Assembly (NCBI GenBank): GCA_002364245.1
Contig: DEXR01000050.1
Coordinates: 124,964 to 148,001, forward strand
DNA: 23,038 nt
Source of the DNA: Flavobacteriaceae bacterium UBA3179
GTDB lineage: Bacteria > Bacteroidota > Bacteroidia > Flavobacteriales > Flavobacteriaceae
Reading direction: 5' to 3'
Shown: positions 15,259-22,937 of the stretch, in pieces
How positions within the stretch are numbered: the first letter of the stretch is position 1
How the letters are laid out: the number at the start of each line of letters is the position of its first letter
The notes under the pieces: generated by a model
Database searches by the model: none
The model's input: only the letters and a program-made list of their open reading frames with translations
Told to the model about the DNA's origin: nothing
Made by a program: the position numbers and the translations under genes

Positions 15259-15664
15259 AAAAACAACTACTTTAGTTTTAATAGCAATTTTTTTTGGGAT
15301 TGTAGTGGTGATTTTCTATCTATACAATCCCACAGAGAGCGCTTTTTTTATCCCTTGTCCGTTTCACACCTTAACTGGTTTGCATTGCCCTGGCTGTGGC
15401 TCACAGCGAGCTTTACATCAGTTAGTCCATCTTAATATCTGGGGAGCGTTTCAGTATAATTCGTTACTCGTTCTTTCCATACCCATATTGATGTATAGCT
15501 TGGTAACCAAGCTACGCAACTATTGGTATAACACGAAATATCGTGTACCGTGTTTTTATAGTAATACGTTTATCTATACTTATTTTGGGATTGTAGTTGC
15601 TTTTTGGGTTGCCCGTAATATACCTTTTGAACCGTTTACGTATTTAGCACCAACTACTCTATAA
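15248..15664 (+). CDS. DUF2752 family membrane protein
   Basis: The 138-residue protein begins with GTG inside the end of the CD225-like gene. After a membrane segment (about 8-26) comes the DUF2752 signature: C37-P-F-H, then GLHCPGCGSQRALHQL (C47, C50, R54, H57) and the aspect W-G-A-F-QYN. Two further membrane segments follow (about 71-86 and 107-123). The cysteines could bind metal or form disulfides. Function is unknown for the family. No ATG alternative precedes the signature within the first segment, so GTG is the best start. It converges with lspA with 13 bases between stops. Confidence 0.85.
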   Translation: MVFKKTTTLVLIAIFFGIVVVIFYLYNPTESAFFIPCPFHTLTGLHCPGCGSQRALHQLVHLNIWGAFQYNSLLVLSIPILMYSLVTKLRNYWYNTKYRVPCFYSNTFIYTYFGIVVAFWVARNIPFEPFTYLAPTTL

Positions 15665-15677
15665 ATAAGAAATAAGC

Positions 15678-16289
15678 CTATTTCTCTTCTTCCTCTTTAG
15701 GAAACGCCTTTTTGTGAAAAAGCAATAATAATATTACCCCTACACTAATAGAAGTATCGGCAATATTAAAAACAGGTTCAAAGAAGGTGAAGTAATTTCC
15801 ACCCCAAAATGGTAGCCATTCAGGCAAATATCCTTTCCATAGTGGGAAATAAAGCATATCTACTACTTTTCCGTGAAATAATGTACCATATCCGCCGTCT
15901 GCAGGCATAAAGGAAGCTAATTGGTGATAGCTATCATCGAAGATAATTCCGTAGAAAACAGAATCTACAATATTGCCAAAAGCCCCTGCAAAAATAAGGG
16001 CGATAGAGACTATTAATACTCGAGAAGCTTTTTTACGAACAGAATCCCAAAGCCAATAACCAATACCTACAATAGCCACTAAGCGAAATAAGGTAAGGAA
16101 CAATTTACCATATTTGCCAGGTATTTTAGCCCCCCAGGCCATACCCTCGTTTTCTACAAAAAGAATACGGAACCAATCGAAAACCCGAATTTCTTCGCCT
16201 AAAACAAAGTGGGTTTTAATATAAACTTTTGAAATTTGGTCGATCAACAGAACCAAAATGATAATAAGGGAAGCCTTCTTTAGTGACAT
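15678..16289 (-). CDS. lspA: Lipoprotein signal peptidase II
   Basis: The 203-residue inner-membrane aspartyl protease removes the signal peptide from diacylglyceryl-prolipoproteins. Conserved blocks are the first-helix LLIDQISKVYIK, ENEGMAWG (N46 region; ENxGAAFG in others), FGNIVDS, and the two catalytic aspartates D144 (GKVVDML) and D178 (FNIADTSIS). It is longer than E. coli LspA (164) because of an insertion between the third helix and D144, as is usual in Bacteroidota. The C-terminus is an acidic EEEEK tail. It ends an operon with ileS, the traR/dksA-like gene and a secreted protein; ileS-lspA linkage is widely conserved in bacteria. Confidence 0.96.
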   Translation of the reverse strand: MSLKKASLIIILVLLIDQISKVYIKTHFVLGEEIRVFDWFRILFVENEGMAWGAKIPGKYGKLFLTLFRLVAIVGIGYWLWDSVRKKASRVLIVSIALIFAGAFGNIVDSVFYGIIFDDSYHQLASFMPADGGYGTLFHGKVVDMLYFPLWKGYLPEWLPFWGGNYFTFFEPVFNIADTSISVGVILLLLFHKKAFPKEEEEK

Positions 16290-16321
16290 AAGTTATTTTA
16301 ACAGCCGCAAAAATAACAATA

Positions 16322-16951
16322 TTATTTGTTTTGCAGCAGTGTGATTGAGCCTGTTATACTTTCGGCAATTATTTTATGCTTTCCCATTTTAGGAAGCTCA
16401 TTTAAAACAGTTCCTTTTTTAGAAATAGCTTGCCCTGTAACGGTCGGTTTTGCATAAACGGTAATAGCTCCCTCTTTGGTATACAAGGTTGCATTTCCTT
16501 TAAAATTGTTTAGCAAACACGTTCCGTTTTCTAAGGCCACAAAAAAGTTTTCATAGGTTCCTTTCCCGGTTACCGAAGCGATTTTGGACCGTATTTCCAC
16601 ACTCAAGTTTTCTGGAACGGTGATGAGCATATCAATAGCAATCAGTTTGTGAGCGGCCAACTTATCATTTTCTTTTTCAAAAAAAGGGGAATATCCAGTT
16701 GAAAGTGTCAATGTTTTGCCTGCTTCGGAAGTGTTTACCACAACACTTTCGTGATGCTCGCCTTCAATATGAGTACGAACATTAATATTATCTGTCTTTT
16801 GTGCTGAAATAGTTATGGTAAAGACATCATCCGATTCAATAACCAACCTCTCAAAACTTGATGCATCAAATTGCTTCTGAAGTACTTTCTGAGCAGTGAT
16901 GTCAGTAGTAAAAAAAAGTAACACGGTAAATATGAAAATATGTTTTAGCAT
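16322..16951 (-). CDS. Secreted DUF4097/GIN-type adhesin-like protein
   Basis: From the ATG at 16951 the protein has 209 residues. A signal peptide is clear: MLKHIFIFTVLLFF, then TDITAQ with likely cleavage after it. The mature part is beta-rich (SFERLVIESDDVFTITIS, then repeated strands with Gly turns), like the head-GIN or DUF4097 beta-helix proteins of Bacteroidota, destined for the periplasm or outer surface. Function unknown. A GTG at 16990 would add 13 residues encoded by a terminator-like hairpin and would bury the signal peptide, so the ATG is preferred. The gene lies between the traR/dksA-like gene and lspA, 32 bases before the latter. Confidence 0.75.
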   Translation of the reverse strand: MLKHIFIFTVLLFFTTDITAQKVLQKQFDASSFERLVIESDDVFTITISAQKTDNINVRTHIEGEHHESVVVNTSEAGKTLTLSTGYSPFFEKENDKLAAHKLIAIDMLITVPENLSVEIRSKIASVTGKGTYENFFVALENGTCLLNNFKGNATLYTKEGAITVYAKPTVTGQAISKKGTVLNELPKMGKHKIIAESITGSITLLQNK

Positions 16952-16984
16952 AAAAAAGCCCCAGAAATTGGGGCGGATTTTTTT
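16952..16984 (-). terminator. Bidirectional intrinsic terminator touching the downstream ATG
   Basis: The stem GCCCCA/TGGGGC (16958-16963 with 16969-16974) encloses a five-base loop. On the minus strand it is followed by TTTTTT, whose last T is next to the A of the ATG at 16951. On the plus strand it is followed after three bases by seven Ts. It fits an intrinsic terminator for ileS-traR/dksA transcripts, or an attenuator for the secreted-protein gene and lspA. Confidence 0.7.
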
Positions 16985-17097
16985 AGGCACCTTATAAGCT
17001 ATAAAGCACGTTGTTTAGGTAAATCAGAAAGAACAAGCACATTCTAGTTTCTTTTTAAAATGGACTCGTGCCGATGCAATTTAACTAAACACTTGTT

Positions 17098-17481
17098 TTA
17101 CTTCTGCATGTTCTTCGCTTCAATGCTCAAGGTTGCGTGCGGTACTAATTTTAAACGCTCCGGATTTATTAATTTTCCAGTTACACGGCACACGCCATAG
17201 CTTTTATTTTCAATTCTAATTAATGCATTTTTAAGATCACGAATAAACTTCTCTTGGCGAATAGCCAGCTGTGAGTTTGCTTCTTTGCTCATTACCTTAC
17301 TACCTTCGTCGAATGCTTTGAACGTAGGTGAGGTATCGTCAGTACCATTGGTACTATCATTTTTATAAGCACTTTTAATTAATTCTAACTGCTCTTTCGC
17401 TTTTTCTATTTTTCCCTGAATCAATACCTTGAATTCTTCCAGCTCCTTATCGCTGTATCGGGTTTTTACATCGTTTGCCAT
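17098..17481 (-). CDS. TraR/DksA family protein with degenerate zinc finger
   Basis: The 127-residue protein has the DksA layout: a basic start (TRYSDKELEEFKVLIQGKI), a long coiled-coil hairpin (about 12-90), and a C-terminal globular part (YGVCRVTGKLINPERL, then PHATLSIEAK). Canonical DksA has four zinc-binding cysteines; here the positions read C98, T101, S119 and A122, so zinc cannot be bound in the usual way. The coiled-coil tip carries Asp residues (NGTDDTSPT region), the place where DksA reaches the RNA polymerase secondary channel. It should bind RNA polymerase and modulate initiation, but this is by family. It starts two bases after the ileS stop, so it is co-transcribed with ileS. 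Confidence 0.9.
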   Translation of the reverse strand: MANDVKTRYSDKELEEFKVLIQGKIEKAKEQLELIKSAYKNDSTNGTDDTSPTFKAFDEGSKVMSKEANSQLAIRQEKFIRDLKNALIRIENKSYGVCRVTGKLINPERLKLVPHATLSIEAKNMQK

Positions 17482-17483
17482 AT

Positions 17484-20400
17484 CTAGTGTTTTTTTATTT
17501 CAATTTGGGTTGCAATATCATCAAAAGCAATTTCTGTTCCATTGCTTACATCATTATCAAATTGCAATATTTCCGTTAATGTTTCTTCTTTAATATACGT
17601 TAAATTTTCTTCAACTGCAGGTTTAAGGTATTTATCATCCTTAATGGTTACCTCTACCCGGTCTGTCACTTCAAATCCAGAGTCTTTTCGTAGGTTTTGA
17701 ATTCGGTTTACCAATTCTCTGGCTATTCCTTCGTTTTTTAGTGAAGGGGTAATGGTTACATCGAGCGCAACTGTTATGCCATTGGCATTGGCAACTAACC
17801 AGCCTTCAATATCTTGAGAGCTTATTATAACGTCATCAAGGCTCAATGTAGTATTTTTTTCGTTGATTTCAACTGAAATTTCTCCATCTTTCTCTAATTT
17901 GGCAATCTCATCTTGCCCAAACCCTGCAATTTCCTTAGCTACCAGCTTCATGTCTCTTCCAAAACGTGGTCCCAGTTTTTTAAAGTCTGGTTTAATCTGT
18001 TTAACCAAAAGGCCTGAAGCTTCATCAATCAATTTGATTTCTTTGACGTTTACTTCAGATTTTATCAAATCTTCAACGGCTTCTATTTCGGCTCTAACAG
18101 TTTCGTCCAACACCGGAATCATAATTTTCTGAAGCGGTTGACGCACTTTTATTTTTTCACGTTGACGTAAAGATAAAACAAGCGATGAAATAGTTTGCGC
18201 TCGCTGCATTTTACGCTCTAACGTTTTATCTATAAACGAAGTATCTGCTTTTGGGAAATCACTTACGTGAACCGACTCTTTTCCTTCTTTTTCAACTCCT
18301 TCGGTTAAATCTTTATATAAACGATCCATAAAGAACGGAGCTACTGGTGCACTAAGCTTTGCAACGGTTTCTAAACACGTATAAAGCGTTTGGTAGGCAG
18401 AAATTTTATCATCGTTATAGCTGCCTTTCCAATAGCGTCTTCTACTTAATCTAACAAACCAGTTACTTAAATTTTCCTGTACAAACTCTGAAATCGCACG
18501 CGTTGCTTTTGTAGGCTCGTAATCACTATAAAACGCATCTACTTTTTCAATAAGCGTATGTAATTCTGAAAGAATCCAGCGGTCTATTTCAGGGCGTTTT
18601 TCTAACGGTACATCTGCTTCAGCATAGGTAAAGTTGTCCAAATTGGCATATAAGCTGAAAAAACTATAGGTATTGTAAAGTGTTCCGAAGAATTTATTAC
18701 GCACTTCCGAAATCCCATCCAAGTCAAACTTCAAGTTATCCCAAGGATTCGCATTGCTAATCATGTACCAACGTGTAGCATCGGGACCGTAGGTATTAAG
18801 TGTTTCAAACGGATCTACAGCATTGCCCAACCGTTTGGACATTTTTTGTCCATTTTTATCCAGCACCAGACCGTTACTCACTACATTTTTATAAGCAACA
18901 TCATCAAAAATCATCGTAGCAATCGCGTGCAAGGTATAGAACCAACCACGAGTTTGATCCACACCTTCAGCAATAAAATCGGCTTTACGCCACGTTTGTT
19001 CTACCTTCTCTTTATTTTCGAATGGATAGTGCCATTGTGCATACGGCATACTTCCGCTATCAAACCACACATCGATTAAGTCGGCTTCACGTTTCATTGG
19101 TTTTCCACTTTCTGAAACAAGTATAATTCCATCAACAATGTTTTTATGTAAATCTACCGTATCGTAGTTTTCTTCTGAAAAATCGCCTGGGGTAAAGTCT
19201 TCATAAATTGCTTTATCCATAACGCCAGCTGCAACAGCTTTTTCCATTTCGGCTTTCAGCTCCTCTATACTTCCAATGCATTTTTCTTCCTTGCCATCTT
19301 CGGTTCTCCAAAGTGGTAACGGAATCCCCCAATAACGCGAACGAGATAAGTTCCAATCGTTAGCATTTGCCAACCAGTTGCCAAAACGACCTTCTCCGGT
19401 TGCTTTTGGTTTCCAGTTAATGGTTTTATTTAAATCGTGCATACGATCTTTAAAATCGGTCACTTTTATAAACCAAGAATCTAATGGATAGTATAAAATA
19501 GGCTTATCGGTACGCCAGCAATTTGGGTAACTGTGTACATATTTTTCAACGTGAAAAGCTCTGTTTTCAGTTTTCAATTTGATGACTAATTCAACATCGA
19601 CTGATTTTTCAGGTGCTTCGCCATCGTCGTAATATTCGTTTTTTACATATTTTCCGGCCAATTCTTTCATCTCTGGACGGAATTTTCCTTGTAAATCCAC
19701 CAAGGGAACTAAATCCCCATTTTCATTTTTAACCAATAACGGCGGAACTTCCGGTGTAGCTTCTTTGGCTACTTTGGCATCGTCTGCACCAAAGGTTGGC
19801 GCGGTATGTACAATACCAGTACCATCTTCGGTTGTCACAAAGTCTCCAGCAATCACACGGAAGGCATTCTCAGGGTTTTCGTAGGGTTTTGCATAATCCA
19901 ATAACTGCTCGTAACGAATGTCTAGCAGGTCTTTCCCCTTAAATTCTTTTACAATGAAATACGGTATGTTTTTATCCCCTTGTTTGTAGCTGTCAAGGAC
20001 TTCTTCATTTGGTTTTTCTTCATATTTCCCGCCAAATTGTTTCCCTACTAAGTTTTTAGCAAGTACTACGTAAATAGGCTCAAATGTGTATTGATTGTAC
20101 GTTTTTACCAATACATAATCAATCTTCTTACCAACGGTAAGTGCCGTGTTACTTGGCAATGTCCAAGGTGTGGTTGTCCAAGCTAAAAGGAAGATGTTGT
20201 TACTTTCTTCAGCTAAAAAATCTGGTAATGTATCTGCAACAGCTTTAAATTGAGCCACTACAGTCGTATCGGTAACATCTTGATAGGTTCCTGGTTGGTT
20301 TAATTCGTGCGAACTTAAACCCGTTCCCGCTTTTGGCGAGTACGGTTGTATGGTATAGCCTTTGTACATAAGGCCTTTGTTGTATATTTCTTTCAGCAAC

Positions 20401-20888
20401 CACCAAACCGTTTCCATATATTTTGGCTTGTAAGTTATGTATGGATCGTCCATATCTACCCAATAGCCATAGCCTTCGGTTACTTTGTTCCACGCATCGG
20501 TGTAGCGCATCACGGCTTTTTTACAAGCATCGTTATAAGCCTCAACGGAAATCTTTTTACCAATATCTTCTTTGGTAATACCCAATTCCTTCTCAACGCC
20601 TAATTCAATAGGAAGTCCGTGTGTATCCCAACCCGCTTTTCTATCAACTTTAAAACCTTTTTGGGTTTTGTAGCGACAAAAAATATCCTTAATGGATCGC
20701 GCCATTACGTGGTGAATACCTGGCATTCCATTAGCAGATGGAGGCCCTTCAAAAAACACAAACGGCTCATTACCTTCACGAATGGAAATACTCTTTTCGA
20801 AAATGTTATTTTCATTCCAAAAATCAAGTATTTCTGTCGCTGTTTTAGGAAGGTCTAATCCCTTGTATTCTTTAAACTTTTTGCTCAT
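17484..20888 (-). CDS. ileS: Isoleucyl-tRNA synthetase, type 2, with GIHH active-site motif
   Basis: The 1134-residue class I synthetase charges tRNA-Ile. Order of parts: N-terminal catalytic half with GPPSANGMPGIHH (residues 48-60), an editing CP1 domain including DTHGLP and WTTTPWTLPSNTAL, ELIDVWFDSG-type DVWFDSGSMPYAQWHYPFE, the KMSKR loop (682-686), an anticodon-binding domain (LSNWFVRLSRRRYW) and a long C-terminal region. Length and DVWFDSGSMPYAQ block place it in the type-2 (eukaryote-like) class, not the usual approximately 930-residue bacterial type. The HIGH motif reads GIHH. The frame is open up to 21095, but those 69 extra residues overlap a divergent gene and a promoter box and do not look like IleRS, so the ATG at 20888 is used. 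Confidence 0.96.
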   Translation of the reverse strand: MSKKFKEYKGLDLPKTATEILDFWNENNIFEKSISIREGNEPFVFFEGPPSANGMPGIHHVMARSIKDIFCRYKTQKGFKVDRKAGWDTHGLPIELGVEKELGITKEDIGKKISVEAYNDACKKAVMRYTDAWNKVTEGYGYWVDMDDPYITYKPKYMETVWWLLKEIYNKGLMYKGYTIQPYSPKAGTGLSSHELNQPGTYQDVTDTTVVAQFKAVADTLPDFLAEESNNIFLLAWTTTPWTLPSNTALTVGKKIDYVLVKTYNQYTFEPIYVVLAKNLVGKQFGGKYEEKPNEEVLDSYKQGDKNIPYFIVKEFKGKDLLDIRYEQLLDYAKPYENPENAFRVIAGDFVTTEDGTGIVHTAPTFGADDAKVAKEATPEVPPLLVKNENGDLVPLVDLQGKFRPEMKELAGKYVKNEYYDDGEAPEKSVDVELVIKLKTENRAFHVEKYVHSYPNCWRTDKPILYYPLDSWFIKVTDFKDRMHDLNKTINWKPKATGEGRFGNWLANANDWNLSRSRYWGIPLPLWRTEDGKEEKCIGSIEELKAEMEKAVAAGVMDKAIYEDFTPGDFSEENYDTVDLHKNIVDGIILVSESGKPMKREADLIDVWFDSGSMPYAQWHYPFENKEKVEQTWRKADFIAEGVDQTRGWFYTLHAIATMIFDDVAYKNVVSNGLVLDKNGQKMSKRLGNAVDPFETLNTYGPDATRWYMISNANPWDNLKFDLDGISEVRNKFFGTLYNTYSFFSLYANLDNFTYAEADVPLEKRPEIDRWILSELHTLIEKVDAFYSDYEPTKATRAISEFVQENLSNWFVRLSRRRYWKGSYNDDKISAYQTLYTCLETVAKLSAPVAPFFMDRLYKDLTEGVEKEGKESVHVSDFPKADTSFIDKTLERKMQRAQTISSLVLSLRQREKIKVRQPLQKIMIPVLDETVRAEIEAVEDLIKSEVNVKEIKLIDEASGLLVKQIKPDFKKLGPRFGRDMKLVAKEIAGFGQDEIAKLEKDGEISVEINEKNTTLSLDDVIISSQDIEGWLVANANGITVALDVTITPSLKNEGIARELVNRIQNLRKDSGFEVTDRVEVTIKDDKYLKPAVEENLTYIKEETLTEILQFDNDVSNGTEIAFDDIATQIEIKKH

Positions 20889-20913
20889 AACAAGTTGCAT
20901 TTCAATAAGGTTG

Positions 20914-20921
20914 CGAAAGTA
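20914..20921 (-). promoter_or_regulatory. Possible ileS -7 promoter box TACTTTCG
   Basis: On the minus strand TACTTTCG fits TAnnTTTG with one mismatch and ends 25 bases before the ileS ATG at 20888. It supports the shorter IleRS start and a leader of about 20 bases. Confidence 0.35.
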
Positions 20922-21017
20922 AGAAATTTTACTGAAATAGTCTATCTTGGGAACCTTCAAATAACACATTGCTAATATGATTTTTATTCCTTTAAAGAAG
21001 TTTCTTTCATATTTTTC

Positions 21018-21025
21018 TATATTTA
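21018..21025 (+). promoter_or_regulatory. Possible -7 promoter box TATATTTA for the barrel protein gene
   Basis: CTATATTTAC here is the same as at 14939-14948. It ends 18 bases before the TTG start at 21044 and supports that start. It lies within the divergent ileS intergenic region. Confidence 0.4.
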
Positions 21026-21043
21026 CTAAAAAACCACCCGCTT

Positions 21044-21964
21044 TTGAAAAAATTACTTTTGCTATTGCTTCTTCTACCACTATTAACTTCTGCACAAGAC
21101 TATGTTGATATTTTCAGAATAGGCTATAGCGAAACATCTAATAATGATTTTGAAGGAACCAGCAGCAGTACGAGTATTCGATCTTTTGAAGCTGGCTTTA
21201 CGTTTCCTGTCGTTCTAAACAACAATCACGCTTTAATTACAGGAGCCGATTTTAGCACAAACAATCTGCAACTGTTTCCTGAAGCTGAACGCACGAGTTT
21301 ATACAGTACAAACATAAAATTAGGATTGGCTTCTACGTATTCTGAAAAATGGAGTTCGACCGTAGTTTTACTGCCTAAAATAGCTTCAGATTACAATGAT
21401 ATTTCCAGCGATGACTTCTATGTAGGAGGCTTTGCGTTGCTGAAACTTCAGAAAAAAGAAAATTTAATTTATCGTTTTGGAGTCTATGGTTCGCAAGAAG
21501 CTTTCGGTTTTTTTACTACCCCAATTATTGGTTGGTATTATTTAAGTCCTAATAAAAAGTTTGAAATGGATATGTCACTGCCCATTTCAGCAGATGTAAG
21601 CTATGCCTTGGGAAAAACCACTATTGGGATGGATTATTTTGGAATTGGGAGAAGTTTCAATATAAAAAATGAAAATCAGCCCGATACGTACGTTGATTTA
21701 AGCTCGTTGGAATTTGCCGCCTATTGGCAGTTCAATTTTCTAGACAAAAGTGTCTTACTACGAACAAAACTAGGCTATTCCAGCAATAACTATGAGATTT
21801 ATGCAGATGGTGAAACTATCGATTTAGGACTTTCAGCCTTTAGTTTTGGCGATGATCGTACGCAATTAAACCCAGAAATGAACGGTGGTTTTTTTGCAAA
21901 AATTGAGGCTATTTACCGCTTTAATTTATCTTCCAAAGAAGATAAAACCCCTGAAAATCAATAA
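21044..21964 (+). CDS. Predicted outer-membrane beta-barrel protein (DUF6268-like)
   Basis: The 306-residue protein begins with TTG; no ATG is near. A strong signal peptide (KKLLLLLLLLPLLTSAQ) ends in a SPase I-type Ser-Ala-Gln. The mature chain is a series of alternating aromatic and polar strands with short turns (for example FEAGFTFPVVLNNN, TIGMDYFGIGRSF, FAAYWQFNFL, FFAKIEAIYRFNL) and ends with an aromatic strand followed by a short charged tail, as in Bacteroidota barrels. It resembles the DUF6268 family as I remember it. Function unknown; transport or surface-stabilising roles are possible. It is divergent from ileS and appears to have its own promoter. Confidence 0.8.
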   Translation: MKKLLLLLLLLPLLTSAQDYVDIFRIGYSETSNNDFEGTSSSTSIRSFEAGFTFPVVLNNNHALITGADFSTNNLQLFPEAERTSLYSTNIKLGLASTYSEKWSSTVVLLPKIASDYNDISSDDFYVGGFALLKLQKKENLIYRFGVYGSQEAFGFFTTPIIGWYYLSPNKKFEMDMSLPISADVSYALGKTTIGMDYFGIGRSFNIKNENQPDTYVDLSSLEFAAYWQFNFLDKSVLLRTKLGYSSNNYEIYADGETIDLGLSAFSFGDDRTQLNPEMNGGFFAKIEAIYRFNLSSKEDKTPENQ

Positions 21965-21991
21965 ATTTATATTCCAAAAAGTAATTTTTAC

Positions 21992-21999
21992 TATATTTG
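21992..21999 (+). promoter_or_regulatory. Probable -7 promoter box TATATTTG
   Basis: TATATTTG is an exact TAnnTTTG match ending 18 bases before the ATG at 22018. The spacing matches that seen before the genes at 14968 and 21044. It lies just after the stop of the barrel-protein gene. Confidence 0.55.
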
Positions 22000-22017
22000 A
22001 TATAAACTCCCCCTAAA

Positions 22018-22578
22018 ATGATACCAAATTTAAAAGGAGAGGTTTGGAAAAAATTTTCCGATCCCTCATGGCGTAGAAATGATTTATTTGATATTTCGAA
22101 CTACGGAAGAGTAAAGCATTACAAAAATAATCCTGAGGGAGAATTTCTAAAAACCTATATATTAAATGGGTATGAAGTTTTTTCAACACTTAAAAAAAAC
22201 GGCAAAACCAGTTTAATTTATATACATCGAGCTGTTGCTCAACTTTTTTTAGAAGAAATAGAAGGAAAAAATTTGGTAATACATAAAGACTATAACAAAG
22301 CGAACAACCACATTGATAATTTACAATACACTAATCGCAAGGAGCTTACAGAACACAATAAAAACAACCCAGCAGTAATACGAGCTAAAAAAGAGGCTTT
22401 ATTAAAACCAAAATATGCTAAGCTTACGCCTGAGAAGGTTAGATTGTTAAAAAAGAAAATATTCGACCCCAATCGTAGAACACGACTACGGTTAATTGCT
22501 AAACAATTTGGTATTTCAGAAATGCAATTGTACCGTATAAAGTCTGGTAAAAACTGGGGACATATAGATTATAAATAA
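22018..22578 (+). CDS. NUMOD4/HNH endonuclease-like protein with C-terminal HTH
   Basis: The 186-residue protein opens with a NUMOD4-like segment (GEVWKKF, then DLFDISNYGRVK, about 7-35). An HNH_3-type module follows: YIHRAVAQLF (H70), then LVIHKDYNKANNHIDNLQYTN (H89, N96-N97, N101). The usual Asp before the second His is Ile. The C-terminus (about 150-183) has an IAKQFGISEMQLYRIKSGKNWGHI helix-turn-helix typical of intron-type endonucleases. By family it nicks or cuts DNA, but it does not sit in an intron or intein here. It has its own -7 box and is followed two bases later by a zinc-ribbon gene. It may be a domesticated or free-standing homing endonuclease. Confidence 0.85.
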   Translation: MIPNLKGEVWKKFSDPSWRRNDLFDISNYGRVKHYKNNPEGEFLKTYILNGYEVFSTLKKNGKTSLIYIHRAVAQLFLEEIEGKNLVIHKDYNKANNHIDNLQYTNRKELTEHNKNNPAVIRAKKEALLKPKYAKLTPEKVRLLKKKIFDPNRRTRLRLIAKQFGISEMQLYRIKSGKNWGHIDYK

Positions 22579-22580
22579 AA

Positions 22581-22937
22581 ATGGAAAGAGCTTGCCCTGA
22601 ATGTGGTGATAAAATAATTGGTAGAGCAGACAAAAAGTTTTGTAGTGATGCTTGCCGAAATGCCCATAACAATTCACTGAACAAGGATAGTAAAAATTTA
22701 GTTCGGAATATTAATAATCGGCTTCGGAAAAACTATCGCACCCTCGAAAAACTGAACACAAAAGATAAAACCAAAGTAAAAAAACAAACCTTGCAAAAAA
22801 ACGGATTTAACTTTCAGTTTTTTACTGGGCAATATGTTACCAAAGCAGGAACAGTCTATTTTTATGTGTACGATCAAGGTTATTTACCGCTTGAAGACGA
22901 TTGGTATTTGTTGGTGAAGACAGAACTGAGCATGTAG
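22581..22937 (+). CDS. Small zinc-ribbon protein, conserved type in Bacteroidota
   Basis: The 118-residue protein starts with a four-Cys zinc site: C5-P-E-C8 and C21-S-D-A-C25 followed by RNAHNN. This resembles the CSDxCRNAxN ribbon seen in many flavobacterial hypothetical proteins. A basic helical stretch follows (about 38-70, LVRNINNRLRKNYRTLEKLN), suited to nucleic-acid contact, and then a mixed, aromatic C-terminal part (FNFQFFTGQYV, VYFYVYDQGYLPLEDDWYLLVK). It is two bases from the HNH gene and probably co-expressed. Its TAG is immediately followed by the stop of the convergent CBS gene. Function unknown. Confidence 0.8.
   Translation: MERACPECGDKIIGRADKKFCSDACRNAHNNSLNKDSKNLVRNINNRLRKNYRTLEKLNTKDKTKVKKQTLQKNGFNFQFFTGQYVTKAGTVYFYVYDQGYLPLEDDWYLLVKTELSM

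Noticed and set aside
15668..15685. Terminator between DUF2752 and lspA (AGAAATA/TATTTCT)
   Set aside because: The stem is short and AT-only, overlaps the lspA stop and has no clean T-tract; too weak to call.
16952..16990. GTG start at 16990 for the secreted protein
   Set aside because: It would translate the terminator hairpin and place 13 residues before a good signal peptide; kept only as a regulatory possibility.
20889..21095. 69-residue N-terminal extension of IleRS in the same open frame
   Set aside because: It does not resemble IleRS, overlaps the divergent barrel-protein gene and a candidate promoter, and a family-like start (MSKKFKEYKGLDLP) is at 20888.
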